57,212 nucleotides of DNA, taken from assembly GCA_964435725.1 (NCBI GenBank), contig CAYTAJ010000006.1, forward strand, positions 1 to 57,212, written 5' to 3'. The DNA is from Litorimonas sp964435725 (lineage in GTDB: Bacteria > Pseudomonadota > Alphaproteobacteria > Caulobacterales > Maricaulaceae). Under the pieces are notes generated by a model. It ran no database searches. It worked only from the letters and a program-made list of their open reading frames with translations, and was not told where the DNA came from. This document shows positions 44,418 through 54,195 of this stretch, one piece after another. A program made the position numbers and the translations under genes. Numbering within the stretch: position 1 is the stretch's first letter; the number at the start of each line of letters is the position of its first letter.

Positions 44418-45263
44418 ATGATGACGAACGAAAACCCAGCCTTAAAAACTGACATGACCGTAGTTCCGCCGCGCTTGGCTCCGACTAAACGGCATAAAAT
44501 TCGTAAGTGGGTGCTACGTTTGACGCTGTTACTCGCGATTTTGGGACCGCTTGTTTTTGTGGTCGCGGCGGTAGGATATAAATTAGGTTTATTTGGGTTA
44601 GGCGTCAGTTTCGGTCTTTTAAATTTAAAGCTAGGTCCTTTAGCGTTAGCCGCCAGTATGGGGTTTGCAATAATCAGCATGTTATTGGCTTGGTTCATCA
44701 AACCGCATAAAGGTTTTATCGTTGCGGCTATTGCAGCGATAATCCCCGCCTTAGGGGTAATGAAGTTACAGGATACGCGTGCGACAGTCGCCGAACTGCC
44801 ATTCATTCATGATGTGACAACGGATACGCAAGATCCGCCTATGTTTACGCAGGCTATTCTAAGTGAGCGGGCTAAGGTTGAGGGCGTAAATAGCGCTGAC
44901 TATGTTGGGAAAAAAGATAGTCGCGATGAAGAACTCGTCTCGGTTTTACAAACAAAGGCTTATCCCGATATTCGACCTATCGTTTTATCAGAACCTAAAG
45001 ACGTCGTTTTTGGGCGTGTTGAGGCTGTAGTCGCCCAAATGGGTTGGGAGATGAAATCTTCTGACCTCGACACTGGCATTATCGAAGCGACAGATACGAC
45101 ATTTTGGTATGGGTTTAAGGATGATGTGATTATTCGCCTGCGTGACTCCGAGGGTGGAGGAACGCTGATTGATATGCGGTCACTATCGCGTGTGGGGGGC
45201 TCAGATATCGGTAAGAATGCAGATCGTATCCGCGAATTCTTCAAAGCCCTGAATGAGAGCTAA
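44418..45263 (+). CDS. DUF1499 membrane protein
   Basis: 281 residues. Three hydrophobic helices in the first 120 residues (LLLAILGPLVFVVAAVGY and others). The DUF1499-like soluble domain follows, with AYPDIRPIVLS, MGWEMKSSDLDTGIIEATDT, FWYGFKDDVIIRL and DMRSLSRVGGSDIGKNA. Family function is unknown. Its stop meets the stop of the convergent metallo-beta-lactamase gene. Confidence 0.85.
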   Translation: MMTNENPALKTDMTVVPPRLAPTKRHKIRKWVLRLTLLLAILGPLVFVVAAVGYKLGLFGLGVSFGLLNLKLGPLALAASMGFAIISMLLAWFIKPHKGFIVAAIAAIIPALGVMKLQDTRATVAELPFIHDVTTDTQDPPMFTQAILSERAKVEGVNSADYVGKKDSRDEELVSVLQTKAYPDIRPIVLSEPKDVVFGRVEAVVAQMGWEMKSSDLDTGIIEATDTTFWYGFKDDVIIRLRDSEGGGTLIDMRSLSRVGGSDIGKNADRIREFFKALNES

Positions 45264-46171
45264 GCCGCGCCTTTTTCTGCTATAAAATAGGACTGACGTA
45301 ATCCGTCGGGGCCGTCCGCTGTGATGCGGCCTTCTTTGCGCATATGGATGATATGGGCCAAGACGCTATGCGCCGCAGCGGGATGGAGGCGTTTATCGAC
45401 ATCAATATAGAGTTTCGCAACGATATCGAAAATATTGTTAAGCCCGCTTTTGAGGGCTTCCTCAATCTGAGCGTCCCGTGCCAGACGGTGGTCAATATAG
45501 GCTTTCACGAATACATCGACATCTTTGATAGCCGGGCCATGTGTTGGGCGCAGAACATCAAAATGACGGTCATAAACGCGTTCGAGAGAAGCCAAATAAT
45601 CGCCCATATCCCCATCAGGCGGGCTGACGACACTGGTCGACCATCCCATAATATGATCGCCAGAAAATAGCGTATTTTCTTCCAACAAAGCGTAGCAAAG
45701 ATGATTGGACGTATGCCCAGGTGTGTGAAGGGCTTCTATTGTCCACCCATCGCCTTGAATGACTTCTCCGTCGCGGATTTCAATATCAGGTTTGAAGGAT
45801 AAATCATCGCCGGCTTCTAGCCTTATTTCGCCGCCTTGTGGAGGTTCAGGTTGCACGCCATAGCCATAAACTTTACAGCCTTGTTTCTCTGCGAGAGGCT
45901 TTGCCATAGGTGAGTGGTCAATATGATGGTGGGTTACCAGCACATGGGTGACGGTTCGGCCTTCGAGGGCTTTGTCTAAAGCCGCCATGTGGTTTTCAGT
46001 GGTTGGGCCGGGGTCGATTACGCAAACATTTTTATCGCCGATAATAAAAACGCCTGTACCTGTATAGGTAAATGGTCCGGCATTATCCGCGGTGACGCGT
46101 TGGACAAGCTGGCTGAGCTGGTCACATCGGCCATACTCAAAATCAAATTCGCGAATGAATGGAATCGCCAC
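45260..46171 (-). CDS. Metallo-beta-lactamase-fold hydrolase, LACTB2/GloB-like
   Basis: 303 residues. Zinc motif HHHIDH (in VLVTHHHIDHSP), later HTPGHTSNH, LFSGDHIMGW and RPTHGPAI, plus a C-terminal winged-helix-like domain with a RLHPAAAHSVLAHIIHM helix as in LACTB2-type proteins. It follows the ATP-grasp gene by 14 bases and is likely co-transcribed with it. Substrate unknown. Confidence 0.9.
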   Translation of the reverse strand: MAIPFIREFDFEYGRCDQLSQLVQRVTADNAGPFTYTGTGVFIIGDKNVCVIDPGPTTENHMAALDKALEGRTVTHVLVTHHHIDHSPMAKPLAEKQGCKVYGYGVQPEPPQGGEIRLEAGDDLSFKPDIEIRDGEVIQGDGWTIEALHTPGHTSNHLCYALLEENTLFSGDHIMGWSTSVVSPPDGDMGDYLASLERVYDRHFDVLRPTHGPAIKDVDVFVKAYIDHRLARDAQIEEALKSGLNNIFDIVAKLYIDVDKRLHPAAAHSVLAHIIHMRKEGRITADGPDGLRQSYFIAEKGAA

Positions 46172-46185
46172 GTTTCGTCCCTTTT

Positions 46186-47103
46186 CTAGTCTTCTAGAGC
46201 AGGCGGGTAATGCAAATCAACCGCGCGGCGCAAAGCTTGTCCTAAAATTTTCGTGGATTCGAGTTTGTCTTTTAACGGCAAAGCGAGCGGTGGTCCCATA
46301 TCTGTTTTGTTCACGTCGACAATGTAGATCTTGCCGTCTTTTTTATCTCGTAGAATATCCAGCCCCCCCCAGTCCAGTTTCATTTTTTGACAAAATTGTG
46401 AAATCAGAGCGAGTTCTTCTTTCGAAAAATGCGCTTCAGGCGTTGAGAGTCGGCATTGGCTGTTCATATTGGCAAAGCGTTTGCCGATAGGGCGTTCTTT
46501 CAAATAGACGAGGGGAATATCACCAAACACAGTCGGGCAACGATGATCTAAGACGGTACCCTTTGAGGTCTCAGTCTGAATGAGCTTCTGATAGACCCAG
46601 CCCTCTCTAGGTTCACAATTTTCGTATGCGATATAGCCATCATGCTTGCCGTTGAGTTCCGATTTACAGATAAAAGGCGTGGCGGCTGTGTTCGGATCTA
46701 TGGCAAGGCCGTAACCAAAAACGTCTTCGAAAACCTCAGCCACTTTCGATTTGCTAATATCGCGGCAATTACGATTTAGGCCCTTTGGCGCACCTGGATT
46801 ATCTTCCAGATAGGTTTGATCACTGAAATAGAGGTTAAACTCTGCAGGGTCTGTTGAGGAAACAGGAATAATGCCGGCTTGCTTCATCGCGCCCCATAGT
46901 AAGTAAACATTTTGAACCTCACGCGGGTGACAGGCAACACGTCGCAAAGGTGCATTCACGGCCGATTTACGGCGTTTCTCGACCCGATAATACCGCCACC
47001 ATATGTATATGTCTTTAAAGAGGGTGCAATTGAAAGGCACGAAAGCACCCGTTTCACGAACAGTCACGCCGCGAAACGACCAGTCAAAGTCTGAGGGTTT
47101 CAT
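46186..47103 (-). CDS. ATP-grasp-like protein of unknown function
   Basis: 305 residues. The C-terminal half shows an ATP-grasp-like metal/ATP site: LDWGGLDILRDKKDGKIYIV followed by DVNKTDMGPPLALP, and a mid-protein YQKLIQTET strand. The N-terminal half (residues 1-80) has aromatic-rich FKDIYIWWRYYRVEKRRK. No named family recalled. First gene of an ATP-grasp/MBL pair; may ligate a substrate that the MBL enzyme hydrolyses (inference). Confidence 0.75.
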   Translation of the reverse strand: MKPSDFDWSFRGVTVRETGAFVPFNCTLFKDIYIWWRYYRVEKRRKSAVNAPLRRVACHPREVQNVYLLWGAMKQAGIIPVSSTDPAEFNLYFSDQTYLEDNPGAPKGLNRNCRDISKSKVAEVFEDVFGYGLAIDPNTAATPFICKSELNGKHDGYIAYENCEPREGWVYQKLIQTETSKGTVLDHRCPTVFGDIPLVYLKERPIGKRFANMNSQCRLSTPEAHFSKEELALISQFCQKMKLDWGGLDILRDKKDGKIYIVDVNKTDMGPPLALPLKDKLESTKILGQALRRAVDLHYPPALED

Positions 47104-47212
47104 GGAAAATGTCCAAATCGACTAAATAATTTTCATGAAGTTATAGTGTTTATTGTTCCTATAAAACACAAATATTTGTCAGACAAAATTTATTGAACTT
47201 TATGATAAGTCA

Positions 47213-47239
47213 TAAAAAAACCCGGCCAGAGGCCGGGTT
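47213..47239 (-). terminator. Intrinsic terminator of the TonB-dependent receptor gene
   Basis: Perfect stem AACCCGGCC / GGCCGGGTT with a 3-base loop; on the minus strand it is followed by seven T in all. It lies 22 bases past the stop at 47261. Confidence 0.92.
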
Positions 47240-47260
47240 CAAAATCAAGTTAGTGTAAGC

Positions 47261-50140
47261 TTAGAAGCTAACTTTAGCATTCGCAAAGAATGTACGTCCG
47301 AAAACATCATATGATGCAGGATACGTATTGGCTTGCTCATCATTATCACCAATAACTGGTGGAGCTTTATCGAACACGTTGTTCATACCAAAGGTAAGTC
47401 TTAGGTTCTCACCAATGTCTTTACCAAGAGACGCATCGAAGTAATGACGTGTTGAGATTGCATCAACAGAGTTAACACCTTCACCTGCATCATCATCTAC
47501 GCCACCTGATAGACGCCAAACAGTCTGTACAGACCAGTCAGCTTTATTCCAGTTAGCAGTCATACGATGACGGTATGTTGGGTCCGGCTCACCACATGTT
47601 GTACCAAACAAACCATCACATGTAACAACATCGCCGCCTGTGAAAGGTGTAAAGTCGTTCTTGAGGTTATAAGTACCTAAGAAGTTAAGATTTACAGATC
47701 CAAAGTCAGATGGAAGATCAAATCCATACTGCGCAGCAATATCAATACCAGCGACTTCAGTTGAAGCAGCATTTTGTGCTGAAAGCGTAATAAAGTCGAT
47801 GGGGCCACCGCCTTGACGCGTAATAACATCACAGAATTGAGAACCTGCACCACCGAAATCAGTGTTGTTGTAACAAATGCTAAGTACATTGTTTGCACTA
47901 CCACCAAATGCTGCAATCGCATCATTAATTGTGATATCATAGTAATCTACAGAAAGAGATAACCCTTCAATCACATCTGGCTCGATCACAACACCGATAG
48001 TATATGTATCAGCTTTTTCAGGCTCTAGATCAGGGTTACCACCTGATAGTGTTCTAACCTGTCCTGAAATCGTATTAATACCAGGTGTACCAACGACGTT
48101 TGCAGGGACACCAGTAGCGATACAAACCGCTGTGACGGCCGCAGTTGGGTTACCTGCAGCTGAACAAGGGTCAACAGCACCTGGGAAACCTTCCGCGATT
48201 GGTGCAAATAGCTCGCCAATATTTGGTGCTCGAACAGCGCGGTTATAGTTACCACGGATACGGAACTGATCGTTTACAGCCCATTCACCACCAATTTTAT
48301 AGGCTTCAACACCACCTGATGTAGAGTAGTCAGAATAACGACCCGCAAGATCAAGTGTGATGCGTTCCGCGAATGGCATACCTGATACAAGCGGTACAGA
48401 CATCTCACCATATACAGAGTAAACATCGAACTCACCACCAGAAGGAGGTGCACCGTTAAATCCGGCGATAGTACTCGCAGCAACGTCTTGTGACGGACGG
48501 AAATCAGCTGCTGTTTCAATGTATTCTGCACCAATCGCAACACCAATTGGATCATCGGTAATTCTCAAGCCGCCTAAGTCACCTGACAAGTTAGCCTGTA
48601 CAACAGTCTGTTGGAATTCAGCCGTTGCAGCTGCCGCTGTATTGATGAATTCTGCAGCTTCTGCTGAAATGTTACCAGCGCCAAAGATGTTAAGTGGTGA
48701 ACAACCGACTGTACCGCCATTGGCTGACGTATCCGCACAAGTTGGGTTACCATTTGCATCTACATCAACATTACCGTCGCCGTCGGCGTCAGCAAGGAGA
48801 AGAGCTTGGTCATAACGACCACGGTTCACGTTACCATTTTGTGTTTGAGCACGAACTGTACGACCTTCTTGTAGGTATACATCATAAGACCAAGTGTCTG
48901 TAAGATCACCACGAGCACCCAAAGTAATCTGGAAAGCATCGTTAATGTCAACAGTTTGACGTGGACCTACTTCTTCAAGACGACGACCGAAGAAACCAGT
49001 CCCGGTATCATCAATTCCGTCACCATCTGTATCCGTACCGCTACCATATGCATCAGATAAAATTTGCTGAGCATTTTGTGTTAGGAATGGGTTTCCGTCG
49101 ATAGAAATCTCGGAGAATTGGAAGATTGGTGTCGGCGCAAGCTGTGAGTCCACTCTGTTTTGAGCGAAGGAACCACGTGCATAAAGCTCAACTTTATCGT
49201 TTACTTCATAGCTACCAAGAGCAGTAAGCGTAAAACGTTCTTGCGGAAGTTGGATGAAGTTTACGGGTGCATAGTTATAGAAACTATTCACATCGCCACT
49301 CGAGATGAACGGCTCAATATCACCACCTGGTGTGAAGATTGCGTTACCGTTACCATTTGCAGGTGTGGTATCAAAGAAAGCACCATTTGCAGCAAATGCA
49401 AATGCTGTACCATTAGGTGTACCTGAGGACCCGCCTGGCTCTAAACCGCCATTGCCGTCGTTAAACAATGCAACGGCTGAGAAATCACGGTCACCTTGGA
49501 AAAGAGCTTCACGATTAGTGTAAGATACGTTGAATGTTACATTACCGCGTCCATCATCAAAGTTTGAACCAAATGTTGCATCCGCATTGAATAGTCCTGC
49601 GTCACCTGAATCAGTGATGGAGTATCCGATGTTTGACTCTGCGCCCTCGAAATCGTCCTTAAGAATGAAGTTGACAACACCAGCAACGGCATCAGCACCG
49701 TAAACAGATGATGCACCACCTGTGAGAACTTCAACGTTTTCAATCAGGCTTGTTGGAATGGTATTAAGGTCAACAACGCCGTTTTGACCAAATGGAATCA
49801 TTCTTGTTCCATTTACAAGGACCAAAGTACGGTTAGCGCCGATACCGCGAAGGTCTACAGTCGCAGAACCATTACCTGGGTTATTAGATGTACGGTCAAG
49901 ACCAGGTACTGTTTGAGGAAGTGTGTTCAACAGGTTTTCTGTGTTGATTGAGAATGTACGCTCAAACTGAGCGGCGTCAACAGTTGCGATAGGCGAGTTA
50001 GATACGAAATCTTTTTTCGCAATCCGCGAACCCGTCACGACTACTTCGTCTTCATTATCTTGAGCGAAAGCAGGGGCGCTCATTGCTCCGATAGTTGCTG
50101 CAGACAACAATGTTGTCATAAGCAAATTTTTCTTGTTCAT
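47261..50140 (-). CDS. TonB-dependent receptor
   Basis: 959 residues from ATG 50140; a longer frame to 50344 has no signal peptide. Signal peptide ends PAFAQD; the TonB box region is DEVVVTGSRI. The plug domain has LRGIGANRTLVLVNGTR and LTGGASSVYGADAVAGVVNF. The rest is a large beta-barrel ending in FFANAKVSF with a terminal Phe. Two acidic Ca-type loops, DTDGDGIDD and DADGDGNVDVDANG, lie in the barrel. Substrate unknown: not clearly a siderophore receptor. A TonB2-type motor is encoded 4 kb away. Confidence 0.93.
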   Translation of the reverse strand: MNKKNLLMTTLLSAATIGAMSAPAFAQDNEDEVVVTGSRIAKKDFVSNSPIATVDAAQFERTFSINTENLLNTLPQTVPGLDRTSNNPGNGSATVDLRGIGANRTLVLVNGTRMIPFGQNGVVDLNTIPTSLIENVEVLTGGASSVYGADAVAGVVNFILKDDFEGAESNIGYSITDSGDAGLFNADATFGSNFDDGRGNVTFNVSYTNREALFQGDRDFSAVALFNDGNGGLEPGGSSGTPNGTAFAFAANGAFFDTTPANGNGNAIFTPGGDIEPFISSGDVNSFYNYAPVNFIQLPQERFTLTALGSYEVNDKVELYARGSFAQNRVDSQLAPTPIFQFSEISIDGNPFLTQNAQQILSDAYGSGTDTDGDGIDDTGTGFFGRRLEEVGPRQTVDINDAFQITLGARGDLTDTWSYDVYLQEGRTVRAQTQNGNVNRGRYDQALLLADADGDGNVDVDANGNPTCADTSANGGTVGCSPLNIFGAGNISAEAAEFINTAAAATAEFQQTVVQANLSGDLGGLRITDDPIGVAIGAEYIETAADFRPSQDVAASTIAGFNGAPPSGGEFDVYSVYGEMSVPLVSGMPFAERITLDLAGRYSDYSTSGGVEAYKIGGEWAVNDQFRIRGNYNRAVRAPNIGELFAPIAEGFPGAVDPCSAAGNPTAAVTAVCIATGVPANVVGTPGINTISGQVRTLSGGNPDLEPEKADTYTIGVVIEPDVIEGLSLSVDYYDITINDAIAAFGGSANNVLSICYNNTDFGGAGSQFCDVITRQGGGPIDFITLSAQNAASTEVAGIDIAAQYGFDLPSDFGSVNLNFLGTYNLKNDFTPFTGGDVVTCDGLFGTTCGEPDPTYRHRMTANWNKADWSVQTVWRLSGGVDDDAGEGVNSVDAISTRHYFDASLGKDIGENLRLTFGMNNVFDKAPPVIGDNDEQANTYPASYDVFGRTFFANAKVSF

Positions 50141-50303
50141 ATTTTTCACTGAAAAATCCCTTCGAACTAATTTAACATAACCAATTGGTTCACGCGTTCT
50201 TGGTTTAAACGCGATTAGAGTGGCTTTAGCTATTGAATCTTTGTGACTCAAGTGGCTAATCTCTCGGGTTTGTAATGAATCTGAATATAATTTAGACCTG
50301 TTG

Positions 50304-50328
50304 CAAAAATACACAGGTGTGATTTTTG
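50304..50328. promoter_or_regulatory. Imperfect inverted repeat between divergent TonB receptor and 50415 gene
   Basis: Arms CAAAAATACACA and TGTGATTTTTG mirror each other with one extra A in the left arm. It lies in the 274-base divergent region and may be a shared operator. Confidence 0.35.
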
Positions 50329-50414
50329 TGTTTCTGCATTGCATATTTACAAAGCTAAAGACTATCGTAAATGGGATTGAGGATAAATTTGCGAATTCGT
50401 AAAGGGTTAATGCT

Positions 50415-50969
50415 ATGACAAAAAAAACTAGTATCCTGCTAATATGTTTTCTTGCAGTGTCGTATTCTTTACCTGCATTCGCCAGCGACAGTAAGAAAAG
50501 TCCACTCGATGAAATTTATAAATGCATAAATATAACCGAAGGTGAGGACCGACTTGCCTGCTTTGATGCTAGTGTCGCGTCACTTCAGATGAAAGAGGAA
50601 AAAAAAGAGCTCTTAGCTATTGATGCTGAACAAGCCCGTGAAATTGAACGGGATAGTTTTGGCTTGTCTTTACCGTCACTTCCAAAAATCGGCCTTTTTT
50701 CCCGTGGAAGTGATGCTGACGGTGAGAAAATTGATGACACACAAATCTACAATGTGAAATCTTACCGGAAAACGCATCGAGGTTTGATAGTCGTCATGCA
50801 AAATGGACATGTATGGCAGCAAAGTAACAGCAACGATCCAGGGTGGATCCCAAAGGGAGATCTGGTGGCAAAAATTAAGAAAGCGTCTTTAGGGAGTTTC
50901 TTCCTCACGTTAGAAAATGAGAAGGGGCAAGCGGGTAGAAAAGGTTTACGTTTTAAGCGAATTGAATAG
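50415..50969 (+). CDS. Exported protein with Cys pair
   Basis: 184 residues. Signal peptide ending PAFAS. A segment common to small envelope proteins (YKCINITEGEDRLACFDASV) puts two cysteines 15 residues apart, likely a disulfide. After a charged helix comes a beta-rich tail (KSYRKTHRGLIVVMQNGHVW) resembling a small barrel domain. Function unknown. Convergent with the methyltransferase. Confidence 0.8.
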   Translation: MTKKTSILLICFLAVSYSLPAFASDSKKSPLDEIYKCINITEGEDRLACFDASVASLQMKEEKKELLAIDAEQAREIERDSFGLSLPSLPKIGLFSRGSDADGEKIDDTQIYNVKSYRKTHRGLIVVMQNGHVWQQSNSNDPGWIPKGDLVAKIKKASLGSFFLTLENEKGQAGRKGLRFKRIE

Positions 50970-50976
50970 CTTAGTA

Positions 50977-51945
50977 TCAGCTTGAATGTGCACTAATAAT
51001 CCAAGCCGCTGGCCTATTTCTATTGTTTCCGAAGAATAGTTTTTCAGATTTAGCGATTTCAAAACCCGTTTCTTCAAAAACATAAAGTATTTTCTCTACG
51101 TCACCAGGGTTTAAAGCTGACGATATCATACTGTCCATTCTTCCGAAATATGTCTCTATTTCAAACTGTATCTGTTCTAGCCATGTAATAGCGTCTTTGT
51201 GAGCATATTTTCGGTGATTTGTTATAAGAGTATGAGCAGACTGCATCATGTGCCTAACAAAATTTATAAATAAGTTCTGATTGTTTTTGGTGGACCTTAA
51301 AAGCTCCATTATAGGTTCGGCTTTCGCATTCAAATTCTTCATGGACGCCTCTAGTTCGGCAGGTTCTAGGCGTTGCGTATATATAATGTCTAAGAAATGC
51401 CGAATTGCCGATAGAAAGCCGCTCTTTCGAATAACGTCAATTTGGGAAATAGATTTTTGGCACCCTTCTTCTATCACACTGCCTTTTAAATGTGTTACCA
51501 AACTAATGTGACCATTCGTTTTGGCAACACGTGCCATTTCTTGCGCTGCTTTCATTTTCATGTTTTGGTCTCCAGCATATTCGAAACCAAATTGGCTGAC
51601 GACAAAATCAAAAGCATTTTCTGAAAAGGGTAGGCTATCTACTGAAGCAACATAACCAGAAGCCGAAGGAAACTTTTTAATAAGCACATTTATTGCGGAG
51701 TCAGAAAAATCAACACCTGTGAGGTTTTTCGAGCCGGCTAAATCCGCATGTTTCAGGACTGAGCCTGCGCCACACGCAACATCTAAAACAGATGTTGTGC
51801 TATCTATATTTGCAAACGCTTTAACCCAGTGGGCGTTTAATGTTTTATTGTCTTCAATACCCACGCCAACGAGTGCATCCCCTGACTCGTTAGCAGATCG
51901 CCCTTGCCAGTAATTACTCCAGTCTTCTTTATGTTTATCGCGCAT
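50977..51945 (-). CDS. SAM-dependent methyltransferase, class I
   Basis: 322 residues. Motif I VLDVACGAGSVLKHAD, motif II GVDFSDSAINVL, then FDFVVSQFGFEYAG. The C-terminal 170 residues are helical and unlike common methyltransferases, with a segment resembling a substrate lid. Substrate unknown. Single gene, lower GC than neighbours. Confidence 0.88.
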   Translation of the reverse strand: MRDKHKEDWSNYWQGRSANESGDALVGVGIEDNKTLNAHWVKAFANIDSTTSVLDVACGAGSVLKHADLAGSKNLTGVDFSDSAINVLIKKFPSASGYVASVDSLPFSENAFDFVVSQFGFEYAGDQNMKMKAAQEMARVAKTNGHISLVTHLKGSVIEEGCQKSISQIDVIRKSGFLSAIRHFLDIIYTQRLEPAELEASMKNLNAKAEPIMELLRSTKNNQNLFINFVRHMMQSAHTLITNHRKYAHKDAITWLEQIQFEIETYFGRMDSMISSALNPGDVEKILYVFEETGFEIAKSEKLFFGNNRNRPAAWIISAHSS

Positions 51946-51978
51946 TGTATCGCCAAATTAACTTGAATATAGAAAGGT

Positions 51979-53736
51979 TTACTCCACCTTCGGCAGATCT
52001 GCCTTCAACTCCTGCCCCATGCGGCTGGCCTCTCTGGCGCGTAAGGCGGCCTGGACCTCGGGGAGGGCGGTGATCTCTCTTAACGCCGCGATATCGGCTT
52101 GCGTTTGCGCTGCGTTACCGAAGAGTTGCTCTAACTGCTCAGCCGTTGTTGGTGTGCGTGGGAAGCGTTTGATGCGGACATCTTCATCCTCATCCAAGCC
52201 TGCGAGCTCTTTTGCAACTTCAACAGCTTTCATAAAGCCACCTAACTCGTCAATCAACCCAAGCTCTTTGGCCTGTGCGCCGGTCCAGACACGGCCTTTG
52301 GCAATTTCTTGTACGCGCTCAATCGGCAGGTCGCGTCCTTTCGCAACGCGTGAGGTGAAATCATCATAAATGTCTTGCAACTGACCACGATAGGCTTCGC
52401 GTTGGCTCTCAGTAAACGGGGTATCCGCCGAATACACGCCGGCATATTCACCACCAATGGTAATGCCTTCGATATTATAGCCCACTTTGGCAAAGGTATC
52501 TTCGAGGGCCACTTTACCGCCAAAAACACCAATGGAGCCTGTAATTGTTGTCGGCATGGCGACGATTTTGTCGGATGTGGCAGAGACATAATAACCGCCA
52601 GAGGCTGCGAATTGTCCCATAGAAATGACGACAGGTTTCCCGGCCTCTTGTGCGCGCTCTGCAGCGGCCAAGATTTGATCAGAGGCTGATGGTGAACCGC
52701 CGGGTGAACTGACGCGGAAGACGATCGCTTTTACGTTTTTGTCTTTGGTCGCTTTATCAAAAGCGCTCGCAATTGTGTCGCCCCCCATAGAAACGGCACT
52801 GCCAAAGGGACCACCCGTTGAGGAAGGGCCGTTAACAACAGCGCCTTGTCCGCCGATATAGGCAATCGCTGGACCCGTGAATTTTTGTTGGCCTGAGTAA
52901 TTTGCGACAGAGATAAATTGCGTGTCATCTCCTCCGGCTTTAACTTTGACGTATTCTCTGACGGTTTCGATAAAGCCCATTTTGTCGACAAGCCCAATCT
53001 CCATTGCTTCTTCTGCACTATACGGAGATTTATCCAAAATTTGCTTTACCATATCTGCAATCATCACACGATCAGTCGCAATATTTGTGATAGCTGAATC
53101 ATAAAGGCTGTTTAGATAGCTTGTTGTGGCTTCACGATGAGACGGCGTAAAATCTTTTTCTGTGTAAGTGTTCACAGCGTTTTTATATTCATGGAATTGA
53201 ACGAATTGCGGTTGCGCGTCGAGCTTCTCCATCACACCGCCGAAAAACTCAGATTCTGAGCGGATACCGGAAACGGCAAAGCCTGTTGTGTCCTGCATCC
53301 AAAGCTCATCGGCGCCTGCAACGGTCATGTAAGGAAAAAGCGAAGGCGATTCGAAACCCTGCGCATGAGCAATGACAAACTTATCGCTGGTTTTAAAGTC
53401 CAAAATTGCCAAGCGTAGCTCTTCTGCACTGGCGGGTGTCAGGCCAAAAGCGTCAGCGCGTATAAAAAGCCCTTTGATTCGGTCATCATCTTTTGCGGCG
53501 TCCAAAGCTCGTACAACATCGACAATTCCTGTGGATTCACCAAATAATGTTTCGCCTAAACCATGATCAGGCAAAGGTTTGCGCAAATCCAAGCTCAAAA
53601 CTTGTGCCGGTTTTGGTTTCATGGACTCCGAAATAGCGCCAACCATGCCCAGCCCCATGAAGAAAACTAAGATGAGAATAAAAAATGCTATGATGCCAAC
53701 GACAACACCAAACACAGTAATGAAAAACTGACGCAT
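51979..53736 (-). CDS. sppA: Signal peptide peptidase SppA, 67K type
   Basis: 585 residues from ATG 53736; TTG 53757 would add seven. N-terminal membrane anchor (VFGVVVGIIAFFILILVFFM). Two tandem crotonase-like domains: the N-terminal one carries catalytic Lys in FHEYKNAVNTYTEKDF, the C-terminal one catalytic Ser in QFAASGGYYVSATSDKI. Degrades released signal peptides, fitting the lepB gene in the same window. Single gene. Confidence 0.95.
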   Translation of the reverse strand: MRQFFITVFGVVVGIIAFFILILVFFMGLGMVGAISESMKPKPAQVLSLDLRKPLPDHGLGETLFGESTGIVDVVRALDAAKDDDRIKGLFIRADAFGLTPASAEELRLAILDFKTSDKFVIAHAQGFESPSLFPYMTVAGADELWMQDTTGFAVSGIRSESEFFGGVMEKLDAQPQFVQFHEYKNAVNTYTEKDFTPSHREATTSYLNSLYDSAITNIATDRVMIADMVKQILDKSPYSAEEAMEIGLVDKMGFIETVREYVKVKAGGDDTQFISVANYSGQQKFTGPAIAYIGGQGAVVNGPSSTGGPFGSAVSMGGDTIASAFDKATKDKNVKAIVFRVSSPGGSPSASDQILAAAERAQEAGKPVVISMGQFAASGGYYVSATSDKIVAMPTTITGSIGVFGGKVALEDTFAKVGYNIEGITIGGEYAGVYSADTPFTESQREAYRGQLQDIYDDFTSRVAKGRDLPIERVQEIAKGRVWTGAQAKELGLIDELGGFMKAVEVAKELAGLDEDEDVRIKRFPRTPTTAEQLEQLFGNAAQTQADIAALREITALPEVQAALRAREASRMGQELKADLPKVE

Positions 53737-53978
53737 AATATTAAGACCGTATTTCAAATAAAATTAGATTGTCTCTACACTATAATATGACCTTTATGCC
53801 TGTGACAAATTATTTGTTGTTTTTCGATAAAAAAATACAGCTTGGCGTTCTGTGGTGGGTAAGTTTTTCTTATTTGGAAATGACTGCGTCATTTTGAGTG
53901 CAGAAAGACGTAAAATCCCGTTGCAAAATCATTTTTGTCCTCTTAGAAGGCGCACTTCTGGTCGGCAGGGTCCAATGA

Positions 53979-54052
53979 TGGGGCGTAGCCAAGCGGTAAG
54001 GCATCGGGTTTTGATCCCGTGATCGTTGGTTCGAATCCAGCCGCCCCAACCA
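53979..54052 (+). tRNA. tRNA-Gln(UUG), CCA encoded
   Basis: Acceptor TGGGGCG pairs with CGCCCCA, followed by discriminator A and encoded CCA. The anticodon loop TTTTGAT (54009-54015) gives anticodon TTG at 54011-54013. The T-arm has the TTCGAAT loop. The outer anticodon pair is T-T. Overall layout matches E. coli tRNA-Gln. Confidence 0.96.
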
Positions 54053-54129
54053 CCGGCCTCATATTTTCTATATAAAAATCGCGCAAAAAAACAGAAGCAG
54101 CTACACCATTGACACGCGTCATTTTTGTT

Positions 54130-54148
54130 GATGTAACTATATTACATC
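54130..54148. promoter_or_regulatory. 19-bp inverted repeat in the TonB2 operon leader
   Basis: Perfect 7-bp arms GATGTAA / TTACATC with spacer CTATA, about 160 bases before the first DUF3450 gene. The shape is that of a homodimer operator; it resembles Zur/Fur-type metalloregulator sites in general look only. Confidence 0.5.
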
Positions 54149-54195
54149 GCCTTGGTTGATAAACACGAATTTTTGAATGCGTTGCATCGAAAAAA

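Noticed and set aside
50141..50344. 68-residue N-terminal extension of the TonB-dependent receptor
   Set aside because: The signal peptide starts at 50140; the extension is hydrophilic and lies in the divergent control region.
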